Assembly: GCF_900473965.1 (NCBI RefSeq)
Contig: NZ_UCNJ01000012.1
Coordinates: 1-64,000 of the forward strand
Source: Synechococcus sp. UW179A
Lineage (GTDB): Bacteria; Cyanobacteriota; Cyanobacteriia; PCC-6307; Cyanobiaceae
Reading direction: 5' to 3'
DNA: 64,000 nucleotides
Of this stretch, positions 8,605-17,396 are shown one piece after another. Positions within the stretch are counted from its first letter, which is position 1, and each line of letters opens with the position of its first letter. Made by a program: the position numbers and the translations under genes. The notes below the pieces were generated by a model that was not told the DNA's origin, did not search any database, and saw only the letters and a program-made list of their open reading frames with translations.

Positions 8605-8772
8605 GTGGGCGAATTCATCGATCCGATCAGCACAGTGGGTCCAATGGGTCTCTTTTCAAGCCTGATTGGTGCTGCCGCTCTTGGCGTCTACGCCCTCTGG
8701 CAAGACGATTCAAAGAACAACGATGACGATGATTCCACGCCTGGTGGTGGCTTGATGCAGCCAGTGGCTTGA
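8605..8772 (+). CDS. small membrane protein, hypothetical
   Basis: This 55-residue reading frame starts at GTG 8605 (an inner ATG at 8644 is possible). It has one hydrophobic segment (GLFSSLIGAAALGVYALW), then an acidic linker (DDSKNNDDDD) and a Gly-rich tail. It is followed by a strong rho-independent terminator at 8818-8847, which supports a separate transcript downstream of mfd. No family is recognised. Topology suggests a single-pass protein with an acidic cytoplasmic or lumenal tail. Confidence 0.6.
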   Translation: MGEFIDPISTVGPMGLFSSLIGAAALGVYALWQDDSKNNDDDDSTPGGGLMQPVA

Positions 8773-8817
8773 CCTGCTTTACACCCTTCAAATTGTTCTC
8801 AGTCACATTCCCTCATA

Positions 8818-8847
8818 ACCATCACCCATTTGGGTGATGGTTTTTTT
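8818..8847 (+). terminator. rho-independent terminator
   Basis: A perfect 10-bp stem (8818-8827 with 8832-8841) has a 4-base loop and is followed directly by a run of T. It ends the mfd / small membrane protein transcript. Confidence 0.85.
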
Positions 8848-8892
8848 GTATCCCCATAAGAGCTTGGAACAGTCCCACGCTGTTCAGGGCAT

Positions 8893-9387
8893 TTGAACCG
8901 ACCTTTACTTCGATGTTGGTGGTGTTGGCTTCCAGTGGTCTGCCTGCCCTTTCTTCTTGCCATTCCTGCGCAGGCGGCGTCCTGGGAGGCCATCGATGTG
9001 TTGCGCAACAAGCTCACGCGGGCTGGCGTGCGCGTGGTTCAGAAAGACTGCTCTCAACGTGGGCTTCAGGGCCTGTATCACCCAAGCAGCGACACCCTTG
9101 TGGTCTGTCGGGCGCACAAGTCCCCAGCCCAGGTCTGGGACACCCTTGCCCATGAGGCGACCCATCGTATGCAGCGCTGCGCGGGAGGCCCTATTTCGGA
9201 TCAGAAACACCATCGCGCCATGTATTCAGCGCTTGCGCGCAGTCATCCGGCCGAAGTGCGTTCGATCCGTGTGTATCCCCGTCAGCAGCAGTTAGCTGAA
9301 CTAGAAGCCAGGTACACCGCCAAACTCCCTCCCCGCGATGTTCTGCAGCTGTTCGATCGCTATTGCGGAACTCAGGTCCGCGTCTGA
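8893..9387 (+). CDS. secreted HExxH-containing protein, putative metallopeptidase
   Basis: This 164-residue protein has a signal peptide (about residues 1-28, ending AIPAQA). The mature part contains HEATH at residues 87-91, which matches the HExxH zinc-binding motif of metallopeptidases, and several Cys. A clear third ligand is not identified. The start is uncertain: TTG 8893 gives a complete signal peptide. It lies directly upstream of a Gly-rich protein on the same strand. Whether it is an active protease is inference from the motif only. Confidence 0.65.
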   Translation: MNRPLLRCWWCWLPVVCLPFLLAIPAQAASWEAIDVLRNKLTRAGVRVVQKDCSQRGLQGLYHPSSDTLVVCRAHKSPAQVWDTLAHEATHRMQRCAGGPISDQKHHRAMYSALARSHPAEVRSIRVYPRQQQLAELEARYTAKLPPRDVLQLFDRYCGTQVRV

Positions 9388-9433
9388 ACGACGCAGACAC
9401 CACTTTTTTCACACACATCCACAGGGATCAATC

Positions 9434-9973
9434 ATGAATTCATTACTGATGCAGCTGGCGCTGGCTGCGCTCGGTCAGTTCGGTGGCAATGGCCCCGTGC
9501 CGATGGGCGGTTTGTCCACCGGCGGTTTTCCCATGGGTGCTGTGCCGATGGGGGGGCTTCCCATCGGAGGCTTTCCTGCCGGCGGGGGACGTCCCGTTAT
9601 GACCGTATCCAGGCCAATGCCCCGTTACCCCACGGCACCGATGCCAGGGCGAACCTCATCGCTTCAACTCGCTTCACTGGCCACAGCCACCTGTCTGCTG
9701 CGAGAGCGGCAGTTGAGCCGTGCGCAGGCTGTTGAGCTTCTTGACCGTCAGGGGCAGGTCTGGGGATGGGAACCGCGATGGGGACAACGGATTCAGCTCG
9801 CTGCAGTGGATGGTGCCATCAACGCTGCCGGAGGCTGCAGAAGCATGGTGCGTAGGATCAAGGACAGTCCAGTGTCCATGCCGCCGATGGCGACAGCTCC
9901 GGTGAATCAACGCCCGGTGCGCAGCGGCAGTCGCAGTGAACGGGAGGGGTTCGGGTTGTACCCCTACCGCTGA
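9434..9973 (+). CDS. Gly/Met/Pro-rich repeat protein, hypothetical
   Basis: This 179-residue protein begins with a short hydrophobic stretch (MNSLLMQLALAALGQF). Residues 18-50 repeat a PMGG/IGGF-like unit (GGLSTGGFPMGAVPMGGLPIGGF). The C-terminal half carries a region with ATATCLLRERQLSRAQAVELLDRQG and WGWEPRWGQR that looks folded and helical and may bind a partner. No known family is recognised. It ends at 9973 and overlaps the tail of the broken ctp copy, a convergent arrangement at the left border of block B. Confidence 0.6.
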   Translation: MNSLLMQLALAALGQFGGNGPVPMGGLSTGGFPMGAVPMGGLPIGGFPAGGGRPVMTVSRPMPRYPTAPMPGRTSSLQLASLATATCLLRERQLSRAQAVELLDRQGQVWGWEPRWGQRIQLAAVDGAINAAGGCRSMVRRIKDSPVSMPPMATAPVNQRPVRSGSRSEREGFGLYPYR

Positions 9974-10697
9974 AGCGCGGAGTGGAGGTTTGCGGATCCC
10001 GGTTGATAGGCCTGACCGCGCCCCGGTGAGCGCAGGGCTTTGATCAAGGTGGTTTCGGCAGCTCGGTACTGACTGTCTTTGCCAGTGCCAAGCTGCTCGA
10101 CGGTTAGCGATTGGATCTCTTGATCGCTCAGTTTTACGTCCACATCCGGGCGAATGCCGTTTTTGTGGATATCGGTGCCTTTGGGCGTGAGGTACTTGGC
10201 AATGGTGACCGTCAACCCGGATCCATCCGAGAGGCCGCGGACAGACTGGACCAACCCCTTCCCAAAGGTTTTCTGACCCACCAGAACGGCTCGCTTGTTG
10301 TCTTGGAGTGCGCCAGAGAGAATCTCGCTGGCACTGGCTGAACCTTCATTCACCAGCACCACAACAGGACTGTTGGTCAGTGCACTGCCAGTGGCACGTC
10401 GGACATCCTGGATGCCGTCTCTTGTTTTGGTGCTGACGATGGTGCCTTCATCTAGCCATTGCCGTGCAATGTCGATGCTGGCTTCCAGCAGCCCACCAGG
10501 ATTACTGCGCAGATCAAGCACATAGCCTTAAGCACCTTCAGCCTCGAGTTCGCGGATCGCCGCCCGCATTTCTCTTGAGGCATTGGCATTGAACTGCTTC
10601 AGTCGGATGTAAACGATCTTTTGGCCGTTCTTGGTTGTGTTCAGTCGACTGTCAACAGCCTTCTGTATTCCAATTGTGCTTCCTTTTGTCTATCTCT
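9964..10697 (-). pseudogene. broken ctp (S41 C-terminal processing peptidase) copy
   Basis: This is a C-terminal fragment of a ctp gene. Bases 10019-10527 are apparently identical to 19627-20135 of the intact gene. Upstream, 10528-10697 is a diverged homologue (VDSRLNTT..., YIRLKQFNANASREMRAAIRELEAEGA) with an in-frame TAA at the junction, so it cannot encode a full protein. The catalytic Ser and Lys segments are present, but the PDZ and N-terminal regions are missing. Its own last codons (LHSALQR) differ from those of the intact copy. It is the left arm of the direct repeat around block B. Confidence 0.85.
10019..10527. repeat. direct repeat, left copy (ctp segment)
   Basis: These 509 bases match 19627-20135 in the same orientation, with no difference seen by eye. 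Flanking bases on both sides diverge. The repeat bounds block B. Confidence 0.88.
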
Positions 10698-10776
10698 CGG
10701 AGTGAATGTCGGATGCCTGACTCAAATCTCGGGATGACTGCAGAGGTAATGAGATCGAGCTACGTTAGAAAAAAGT

Positions 10777-11583
10777 ATGTTGACAATGCCAACAAACCTT
10801 TGTGATGGTTGTCATGGTGGATGTTGCCGACACTACATCCTTCTAGTGACAGCATTTGACATTATTAGGATTGCTGATGCGCTGGGATTAAGAGAGGTCG
10901 ATATATGTTCCTTTATCCCTATTAAGGATCAGGACCACTCGCAAGGCGTAATCCTCAAAGAAAATTCTAAACAATTTCCATTCAGCCTACTAACGTTGAA
11001 AAAAATAGACAGTGAGGTTATTAAAGGGTCAACGCGCTGTCTTTTTCTTGTTGAAGGTCGCCGCAAGCAACCTTTAAATGGACATGAAACCAATGACCAT
11101 CCAGGCCAGAACTACTTTGGTAAATGTGGAATCTATCCATTACGACCATTGATGTGCCAAACGTACCCTTATGCGATGGCTAATGATAACGACATGTCAT
11201 TGATTTCACGCAGCATCAGTGAAGAGAGAATCCTAAAGAATGGATATGAATTATGTCCGTCAACTATGAACTGGCCGTGGGGAGAACAAAACAGCTTCTC
11301 TGATGTTGATAGAATTTCTAGCCAACTTGCTCGTGAACAATTTGAACTAAATACATATAAAAGGTTTGTTAAAGTTTGGAACAATAGTGTTAACCTTCAT
11401 AGTCAAAATGAGTTTTTTAAATTCATGAGAATTGAATGGTCCAACCTGATTAAACGCGGAGCTTGTGAAAATTTTAACGCAAATAATGTTGGAATATTGA
11501 CGGGTTCTGATGCCATCAGGCAAAATAACAAAGTGCTTAGTCGACTCGATCAAGCTATTAAAAAGAAAAAACTAAATCAATAA
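10777..11583 (+). CDS. YkgJ-family cysteine-cluster protein in the NHLP block
   Basis: This 268-residue protein has an N-terminal CxxCxGxCC cluster (CDGCHGGCCRH, from residue 9) and a second conserved element, CGIYPLRPLMCQTYPYA. Both are the hallmarks of the YkgJ / UPF0153 zinc- or iron-binding family. Its C-terminal third is unusual and not recognised. It is the only non-transport enzyme-like gene in block B, beside three NHLP precursors. A role in peptide maturation, metal supply or immunity is therefore possible but unproven. The gene is AT-rich like the rest of the block. ATG 10777 is used; ATG 10786 is an alternative. Confidence 0.75.
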   Translation: MLTMPTNLCDGCHGGCCRHYILLVTAFDIIRIADALGLREVDICSFIPIKDQDHSQGVILKENSKQFPFSLLTLKKIDSEVIKGSTRCLFLVEGRRKQPLNGHETNDHPGQNYFGKCGIYPLRPLMCQTYPYAMANDNDMSLISRSISEERILKNGYELCPSTMNWPWGEQNSFSDVDRISSQLAREQFELNTYKRFVKVWNNSVNLHSQNEFFKFMRIEWSNLIKRGACENFNANNVGILTGSDAIRQNNKVLSRLDQAIKKKKLNQ

Positions 11584-11886
11584 GAAGATAAGAGATAGAA
11601 AGTAATTAATTGATTGATTGACGCCAACTATAAGATTCTGGTTTAACGATTATGCTAAAGTATTTTTACTGCTATTTGGAGAATGCTTGTATAAGTTGAA
11701 ATAAAATTTAGATTATTTTTCAATGAGTTTGAACTTAAAGCTTGTAAATCTGATGTGATAAGCCAACAACTCTTGCGAAAATAAAGGCTTTCTAAACATA
11801 TTTCAAAGTACTGTGCATTGATCATTTTCCAGTTCGTGATAAGGAATGATCAGGCGCACCATTGGTTCTCTGCGTTCCAACTACCC
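11584..11886. other. AT-rich intergenic, no gene seen
   Basis: This stretch separates the convergent YkgJ gene and the first NHLP precursor. It is very AT-rich, with several stop codons in all frames. I see no clear terminator hairpin. Confidence 0.5.
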
Positions 11887-12279
11887 CTACTCAACCCCTT
11901 GATCTGGATTAGCCGGTATTTTTGTTGCAATCGGTCTAGCTGGCCCACCGACCTGTGAATGACCGATCCCCTTTCTTATGCGTGCTTTTGCTGCTATTGT
12001 ATCCGGCGAAAATAGTCCACCTGCGACAGATTCTAATTCATCTAGGTCCATATCCTCAGGAACAGTTGGAATGGGTAAAATAATGGATCCCGCAGGTTCT
12101 TCAACAATTTTGAAATCGATATCTTTTAAATCTGATTCATCAAGATCAGTAAGACGAGCAAGAATAAATGATTTTGGATCTTTGATCAATTCTTCCTTTA
12201 GACTCGGATCTTCATAAATGCATGATGCAACATGTTCACGCAATGAAGAAAGAATAGAGAGATCTTCTTGAACAGTCAT
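11887..12279 (-). CDS. NHLP-leader precursor peptide (1)
   Basis: This 130-residue precursor has an 88-residue leader of the nitrile-hydratase-alpha-like (NHLP) type: EDPSLKEELIKDPKSFILARL, then DIDFKIVEEPAGSIILPIP, and a double-glycine end DELESVAGG. The 42-residue core starts LFSPDTIAAKARIRKG and is Pro/Gly/Ala-rich and basic, with no Cys. Its leader differs from the other two at about 10 positions, so it is the older relative. Export and cleavage by the NHLP transporter set encoded from 13675 is expected. No ring-forming residues are obvious, so an unmodified bacteriocin-like peptide is possible. Confidence 0.85.
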   Translation of the reverse strand: MTVQEDLSILSSLREHVASCIYEDPSLKEELIKDPKSFILARLTDLDESDLKDIDFKIVEEPAGSIILPIPTVPEDMDLDELESVAGGLFSPDTIAAKARIRKGIGHSQVGGPARPIATKIPANPDQGVE

Positions 12280-12360
12280 GGTGCAATAGGAAGCTTTTGA
12301 CTGAAAAGACCAAAGTGGAGTCGGATCACATAATACATTAATATGTTATTCAGATTTCTT

Positions 12361-12801
12361 TTATTCAGGACGAGTGTTTTGTGGGTTTTTTGTGTTTTTT
12401 GGACGTGCAAGGTCCCGCATGCCATCGTCGTTTAAAGCATTGATCGCAACCCCTGCGGCTACTGCGCCAGCTGCTGGAGCTGCTGCTTTGGAAACTGCTG
12501 TGATTCCGGCTGCTATTGCCTTGGCAGTAAAGATGAATCCACCTGCGACAGACTCTAATTCATCTAGATCCATATCCTCAGGAACAGTTGGAATGGGTAA
12601 AATGATGGATCCCGAAGGTTCGTCAACAACTTTGAAATCGATATCTTTCAAATCTGATTCATCAAGATCAGTAAGACGAGCAAGAATAAATGATTTTGGA
12701 TCTTTAATCAATTCTTCCTTTAGACTTGGATCTTCACAAATGCATGATGAAACATATTCACGCAATGAAGAAAGCATAGCGAGTTCTTCTTGTACAGTCA
12801 T
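12361..12801 (-). CDS. NHLP-leader precursor peptide (2)
   Basis: This 146-residue precursor has a leader of 88 residues ending DELESVAGG, identical in amino acids to that of the gene at 13067. The 58-residue core starts FIFTAKAIAAGITAVSK and is Ala/Gly-rich with GxxxG/AxxxG-like spacing, able to form a membrane-active helix. The tail is basic and polar (RDLARPKNTKNPQ). No Cys is present, so lanthionine or thiazole chemistry is unlikely. It arose together with the next precursor by tandem duplication. Confidence 0.87.
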   Translation of the reverse strand: MTVQEELAMLSSLREYVSSCICEDPSLKEELIKDPKSFILARLTDLDESDLKDIDFKVVDEPSGSIILPIPTVPEDMDLDELESVAGGFIFTAKAIAAGITAVSKAAAPAAGAVAAGVAINALNDDGMRDLARPKNTKNPQNTRPE

Positions 12802-12980
12802 GTCGCAGTAAAAATACTGCTTTAAGCTAACGCCGCGGAAAAGAGTGAATTGTATTAACCAATACTTTCAATGGATTCTGAGTGATATTTGCGTTAGAGC
12901 AAATAAACAAAAATAAATTATTAAATTCTTTCCGTTATTGGCAACGTTGTTGCTAAGAACAATTTTATGAGTTGTTGATC

Positions 12981-13024
12981 ATGCGCGCAAACTTCTGGAA
13001 AAAAATCAGAATTTTGGTCATCAA
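12981..13024 (+). pseudogene. duplicated 5' stub of the HlyD-like gene
   Basis: The stub matches the first codons of the adaptor gene (13675 onward, MRANFWKK...), but has seven A instead of eight in the homopolymer and stops at GGTCATCAAT, where precursor 3 unit sequence begins. It marks the duplication junction. Confidence 0.8.
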
Positions 13025-13724
13025 TATGATATTCAGATTTCTTTTCTAAGACGTTAAATTTTTTGATTATTCGTTGTTGCGTGCATCCCTAATTGCATCA
13101 TTGGCTTGCCCGGCTGCAACCCCTGAGGCAGTTCCAATCGCTACCGTGCCAGCTGGTGTTTTTGCTGCTGCAGTTGCTGCTTTGGAAGCTGCTTTGATTC
13201 CGGCTGTTATTGCCTTGGCAGTAAAGATGAATCCACCTGCAACAGACTCTAATTCATCTAGATCCATATCCTCAGGAACAGTTGGAATGGGTAAAATGAT
13301 GGATCCCGAAGGTTCGTCAACAACTTTGAAATCGATATCTTTCAAATCTGATTCATCAAGATCAGTAAGACGAGCAAGAATAAATGATTTTGGATCTTTA
13401 ATCAATTCTTCCTTTAGACTTGGATCTTCACAAATGCATGATGAAACATATTCACGCAATGAAGAAAGCATAGCGAGTTCTTCTTGTACAGTCATGTCGC
13501 AGTAAAAATTCTGTTTCAAGTTAACTACGCAGAAAAGAGTGAATTGTATCAACCAATACTTTTAATGGATTCTGAGTGTTGTTTGCGTTAAAGCAAACAA
13601 ACAAAAATAAATTCTTAAATTCTTTCCGTTATTGGCAACGTTGTTGCTAAAAACAATTTCATGAGTTGTTGATCATGCGCGCAAACTTCTGGAAAAAAAA
13701 TCAGAATTTTGGTCATCAATCGGC
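13025..13724. repeat. tandem duplication, copy B (precursor 3 unit)
   Basis: This is the second copy of the precursor unit, running from about 13023 into the first codons of the intact hlyD-like gene. Compare copy A at 12340-13024. Confidence 0.75.
13067..13495 (-). CDS. NHLP-leader precursor peptide (3)
   Basis: This 142-residue precursor is read from ATG 13495; the frame is open to 13552, but the NHLP leader starts MTVQEELAM. Residues 1-88 are identical to those of precursor 2. The 54-residue core starts FIFTAKAITAGIKAASK, again Ala/Gly-rich and helical, with an acidic-basic end (DAIRDARNNE). Precursors 2 and 3 could act as a two-peptide pair because their cores start alike and then diverge; this is inference. 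It is divergent from the exporter genes, with about 180 bp of shared promoter space. Confidence 0.87.
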   Translation of the reverse strand: MTVQEELAMLSSLREYVSSCICEDPSLKEELIKDPKSFILARLTDLDESDLKDIDFKVVDEPSGSIILPIPTVPEDMDLDELESVAGGFIFTAKAITAGIKAASKAATAAAKTPAGTVAIGTASGVAAGQANDAIRDARNNE

Positions 13725-15138
13725 AGTTGTTATCGATATTCCAATCAAACTTACCCTTTTTGTTCTCACATTTTTAGGTGCTTGGACTGCATTATGGGCA
13801 GTCTTTAGCAAAATACCGATCAATGTAACTGCTGCTGGAATTTTAGTTCCATCAGAAGGTCTTATGGAAATCAAAGCACCCGGTAACGGGATGGTTCTTT
13901 TTCCATTTGAGAGTCGCAAAAATCCTTCAAATCAAGAACCTACACGCCCTTTAGACCGTACTGAGCTGATTCCTCCTGCCTGGAGCAAAGAGGCCTACGA
14001 CTTCCAATGGGGTGTGTCGACAACCGAGCGTTCAACACTGAAAGCAATCCAATTGGCACGATCAATCGTTAATACGATTAATACTGCGACTTGGGCCAGA
14101 ATCGATAGTAGTAGTCGTGGAGTGAATCTTCAACTTGAATATGGCGGAGATATAGAAGTCGAAAAATATGATCTTGTAGCACTTATCGACAATGCAGCTG
14201 TCAGAAATAATCTGATAACTTCTTATGATGAATACATCAAGTCTCAGTCTGTTTTTAAAGACAATCAAGTGATTCTTCGGGCTGACTTAGATAATGCCTT
14301 GAAGTTATATAAGACAATGCTAGAGAGATACGATGCCAATGTTTCTCTTCTTAAACAAGGAGCCGTTAATGCCGAGCAGATTCTCAGTTTACAATCAGAT
14401 TACATTCGACAGGAAACTAGTATTAATGATTTACGACGTCAGCTTAAAAGTAATGAGGAAAAGGCGTTAAATACAGCCAACGAATTACTGTCATCATTAA
14501 CTTCTTATCTTCAATCTTCTGCTGTTTATGCTTTGGAGGATGCACGAATCACCTCATTTAATGTTGGGCAGAGATCGACTGTTAGTCAAGGAGCACCACT
14601 AATGCTTTTAGGTTGGAAAAACGAATTATCTCCTGATGAGGTCCCCATTTTTCTGAACGAGCGTGCATTCGCACAAGTTGCTCCAGGTATGGAAGCTCTA
14701 ATTACGCCAATAGGATTTAGTGCTTCTGAAATTGGTGGCATTCGAGGCGAGATAACTTCAATCGAAACTATGCCGTTGAGTACTGAGACTATTTCAAGAC
14801 TTTTAGCTGGTAGTGGAACTACGAATTTATTGCAAAGAGGTTCTCCTAGCAATTATCTTGCTACCGTAAAGCTTTTACGATCTGATAGCGATCAGTTTCA
14901 GAAAACGATATCCAGATTTAGAGAGCAAAATGTAAATGATTTGACAGGCGGGTATGTTTGGAATAATAGAAGTGTGCCTCCAAAGCCACCGAGAGAAGGC
15001 ATACTCTTCGATGTGCAGATAGTGACGAGAGAAATGTCCCCTCTTGAAATATTCTTACCGAAAATCAGGGAGCTTACTGGGTTAATTAGACCACAAAGAT
15101 TTACTGACTTAGAAAATCAGAATCCATCTTTTGATTGA
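13675..15138 (+). CDS. NHLP bacteriocin secretion protein (HlyD-like adaptor)
   Basis: This protein of about 487 residues belongs to the NHLP-system HlyD-like periplasmic adaptors. One N-terminal transmembrane segment (LFVLTFLGAWTALWAVF) is followed by a beta domain (VTAAGILVPSEGLMEIKAPGNGMVL), a long coiled-coil region around residues 185-275 and a second beta domain. It would link the inner-membrane ABC exporter to an outer-membrane TolC, which is not encoded here. ATG 13675 is preferred over TTG 13666. Its stop is 5 bp before the next gene's ATG. Confidence 0.9.
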   Translation: MRANFWKKNQNFGHQSAVVIDIPIKLTLFVLTFLGAWTALWAVFSKIPINVTAAGILVPSEGLMEIKAPGNGMVLFPFESRKNPSNQEPTRPLDRTELIPPAWSKEAYDFQWGVSTTERSTLKAIQLARSIVNTINTATWARIDSSSRGVNLQLEYGGDIEVEKYDLVALIDNAAVRNNLITSYDEYIKSQSVFKDNQVILRADLDNALKLYKTMLERYDANVSLLKQGAVNAEQILSLQSDYIRQETSINDLRRQLKSNEEKALNTANELLSSLTSYLQSSAVYALEDARITSFNVGQRSTVSQGAPLMLLGWKNELSPDEVPIFLNERAFAQVAPGMEALITPIGFSASEIGGIRGEITSIETMPLSTETISRLLAGSGTTNLLQRGSPSNYLATVKLLRSDSDQFQKTISRFREQNVNDLTGGYVWNNRSVPPKPPREGILFDVQIVTREMSPLEIFLPKIRELTGLIRPQRFTDLENQNPSFD

Positions 15139-15143
15139 TAAAC

Positions 15144-17396
15144 ATGTTGGGTCAGCAACGTTTTACTAAACGAAAGAAAGTTCCATCTGTTCTCCAATTT
15201 GAAGCTGTTGAATGTGGTGCAGCCGCATTGTCGATGATATTACGGCGCTGGGGTTTATATCTTCCTTTGAGCGAGGTTCGACTAGGCTGTGGTGTTAATC
15301 GCGATGGCTGTAATCTTAAAGATATTGCTCTGTATGCCCAATCCCTTGGTGTCAAGGTTCAAGGCAAACGTCTTCATTACAAACAGCTTCTGAAGCCGAA
15401 CCAACCTATTTACCCCTGTATTGCTTTTTGGAACTTTTCTCATTTTGTTGTTCTTGAAGGTGTTGGAAGGAATGGAAAGATCTTCATATGTGACCCTGCT
15501 CAAGGTCACTACACACTGAGTGAATCAGATTTTTCAAAACGATATACCGGTGTCATCCTTGTTGCGACAAAAACTGATAGTTTTGTCGCTCGTGGAAAAC
15601 CTGAAAATGAACTGGCTTCACTCATTTATTATCTGAACGATTTCAAATACTCTTTACTGGCCACTGCTGTATTGACCCTTGTATCCGTTATTCCTATCAT
15701 CATTGTCGCTGGTTTAAAAGGAGCTTTTGTCAATCAGTTTCTAATAGATCGCCGATATGGTTTTGGAATACCAATTATATGGTTGACATTGGCGATGCTT
15801 TTATTGACATTTTTCACTTCGCTTACATATAAATTTATTTTTAGAAGAATGCTTTTGAAGTTGATGAGAAAGTTGTCAATATCTATCGCAAAGAAGGTTT
15901 TTACTAACGACTATAATTTTTATCTATCAAGGTTGCGTGGTGATATCGCGAGCCGATTTACTCTAGGAATTTATATAGCTCAGACTCTTATTACTGAACT
16001 CGTGGCATCTCTTCTCCAGGTTATTAGTGCTTTGCTGATATTACCAATTCTTTTTGTCATGTCGTGGCAACTTGCTCTTGCATCTGCTTTCTATGTTGTT
16101 TTTGCTGTTTTATTAATGACATACTTTGCTGCTACATTAAAAGATGTCAACCGATCTATTGATTATGATTCGGCAAAGGTTGAAGGGAAAATAGCCTCCT
16201 TTATAAACGAAAGAGAATTGATTGTTTCTACTAGTCAAGAGCAAAATATCATCTCCAATTGGCTTAATAGTTTTGCCTTGGTCTCAACTAAACTTCAAAT
16301 AAATTTTGTCAAAGTTAATATTTTTGAGTTCGTGTTTTCATTCATGAATTCAGTATATCGCTATGGCACAATTGTTTTGTCTGGTCTTTTAGTTATTAAG
16401 GGAGAACTGAATCTTGCTGGATTTATGGCTTTTCAGGCTCTTCGTAGTTATGTCATTGATCCCTTGACTGGCTTAGCTTCCTTGTCGGCTAATCTTCAGG
16501 AAGCTGAGGCTTCCCTCGGGCGCCTCACAGATTTGTTTAGCGTTAAAGATGATCCCAAAGTAAGATCACTCAATTCAGTTCATTCACTTGTACGACTAAC
16601 TGGAAAGATACCATCTTCGATTTCTTCCGAATCAGCTACAACGAAGCTACAGCTCGATCGCGTCTTAAATGGTGATCTAAATGTCAGACGTGTCTTTCTT
16701 CAATTTAGCAAGATCAGTAATCCCGTCATATCGGATATATCATTTACTCTAAAAAGTGGCCAGATGATGACGATCGTTGGCCCAAGTGGTTCTGGCAAAT
16801 CAGTATTAATAAAGCTTTTAACGGGCCTTTATGACCCATCTTCTGGGAGTATTAATTACTCCCAAAAACATTGGCTTGACTATACTAATGAAGCGATCAG
16901 AACGCATATTGGATACGTGTCGCAAGAGACATCTGGATTTAGGGGTACAATTCAGGAGAATATTTCCATCTTTGATGATGGCATTCCATTAAATATGGTT
17001 CGGGAAGCGAGTCGGTTGGCTGAGATTGATCAAACCGTTATCTCCCTCGATCAATCCTACAATACTTTCTTAGGTGATGGTGGCAGTGGGTTGAGTGGTG
17101 GTCAATTACAGCGTCTTGAAATCGCTCGTGCAATTGTTCATCAACCTAAGTTGATTTTTTTGGATGAAGCTACAAGCAACTTAGATATTCCTACTGAAAA
17201 AAGAGTTTTGAAAAATCTTCGTGCCACAGGTGCCACTTTAGTATGTGTCGCCCATCGACTATTATCTGCAGAAATGAGTGATTTTGTGATGGTTTTAGAC
17301 CAAGGTAAGGTTGTCGAATTTGGCTCACCTAGTGAATTAAGAAAGATGGATGGTATTTACACCAATCTATTAGAGCAGGAGAAAATCTATGACTGA
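15144..17396 (+). CDS. NHLP peptidase/permease/ATPase ABC transporter
   Basis: This 750-residue exporter has an N-terminal C39 peptidase with Cys24 (VECGAAAL), His100 (NFSHF) and Asp117 (CDPAQ), so the protease is complete. Six membrane segments occupy about residues 160-450. The ATPase has Walker A GPSGSGKS near 545, signature LSGGQ near 649 and Walker B LIFLDEA near 669. It would cut after the Gly-Gly of NHLP leaders and export the core. It overlaps the second ABC gene by 8 bp. The family is NHLM ABC1. Confidence 0.93.
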   Translation: MLGQQRFTKRKKVPSVLQFEAVECGAAALSMILRRWGLYLPLSEVRLGCGVNRDGCNLKDIALYAQSLGVKVQGKRLHYKQLLKPNQPIYPCIAFWNFSHFVVLEGVGRNGKIFICDPAQGHYTLSESDFSKRYTGVILVATKTDSFVARGKPENELASLIYYLNDFKYSLLATAVLTLVSVIPIIIVAGLKGAFVNQFLIDRRYGFGIPIIWLTLAMLLLTFFTSLTYKFIFRRMLLKLMRKLSISIAKKVFTNDYNFYLSRLRGDIASRFTLGIYIAQTLITELVASLLQVISALLILPILFVMSWQLALASAFYVVFAVLLMTYFAATLKDVNRSIDYDSAKVEGKIASFINERELIVSTSQEQNIISNWLNSFALVSTKLQINFVKVNIFEFVFSFMNSVYRYGTIVLSGLLVIKGELNLAGFMAFQALRSYVIDPLTGLASLSANLQEAEASLGRLTDLFSVKDDPKVRSLNSVHSLVRLTGKIPSSISSESATTKLQLDRVLNGDLNVRRVFLQFSKISNPVISDISFTLKSGQMMTIVGPSGSGKSVLIKLLTGLYDPSSGSINYSQKHWLDYTNEAIRTHIGYVSQETSGFRGTIQENISIFDDGIPLNMVREASRLAEIDQTVISLDQSYNTFLGDGGSGLSGGQLQRLEIARAIVHQPKLIFLDEATSNLDIPTEKRVLKNLRATGATLVCVAHRLLSAEMSDFVMVLDQGKVVEFGSPSELRKMDGIYTNLLEQEKIYD

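Larger units (their letters stand above)
12340..13024. repeat. tandem duplication, copy A (precursor 2 unit)
   Basis: This unit holds precursor 2, its upstream region and a stub of the hlyD 5' end. It corresponds to 13023-13724: both begin with AATATG(T/A)TATTCAGATTTC and run to GGTCATCAAT. Core-coding parts have diverged; leader-coding and upstream parts are nearly identical. Confidence 0.75.

Noticed and set aside
15135-15143. TTG 15135 as start of the NHLP peptidase ABC gene
   Set aside because: ATG 15144 lies just 5 bp after the adaptor stop and gives the normal C39 N-terminus.
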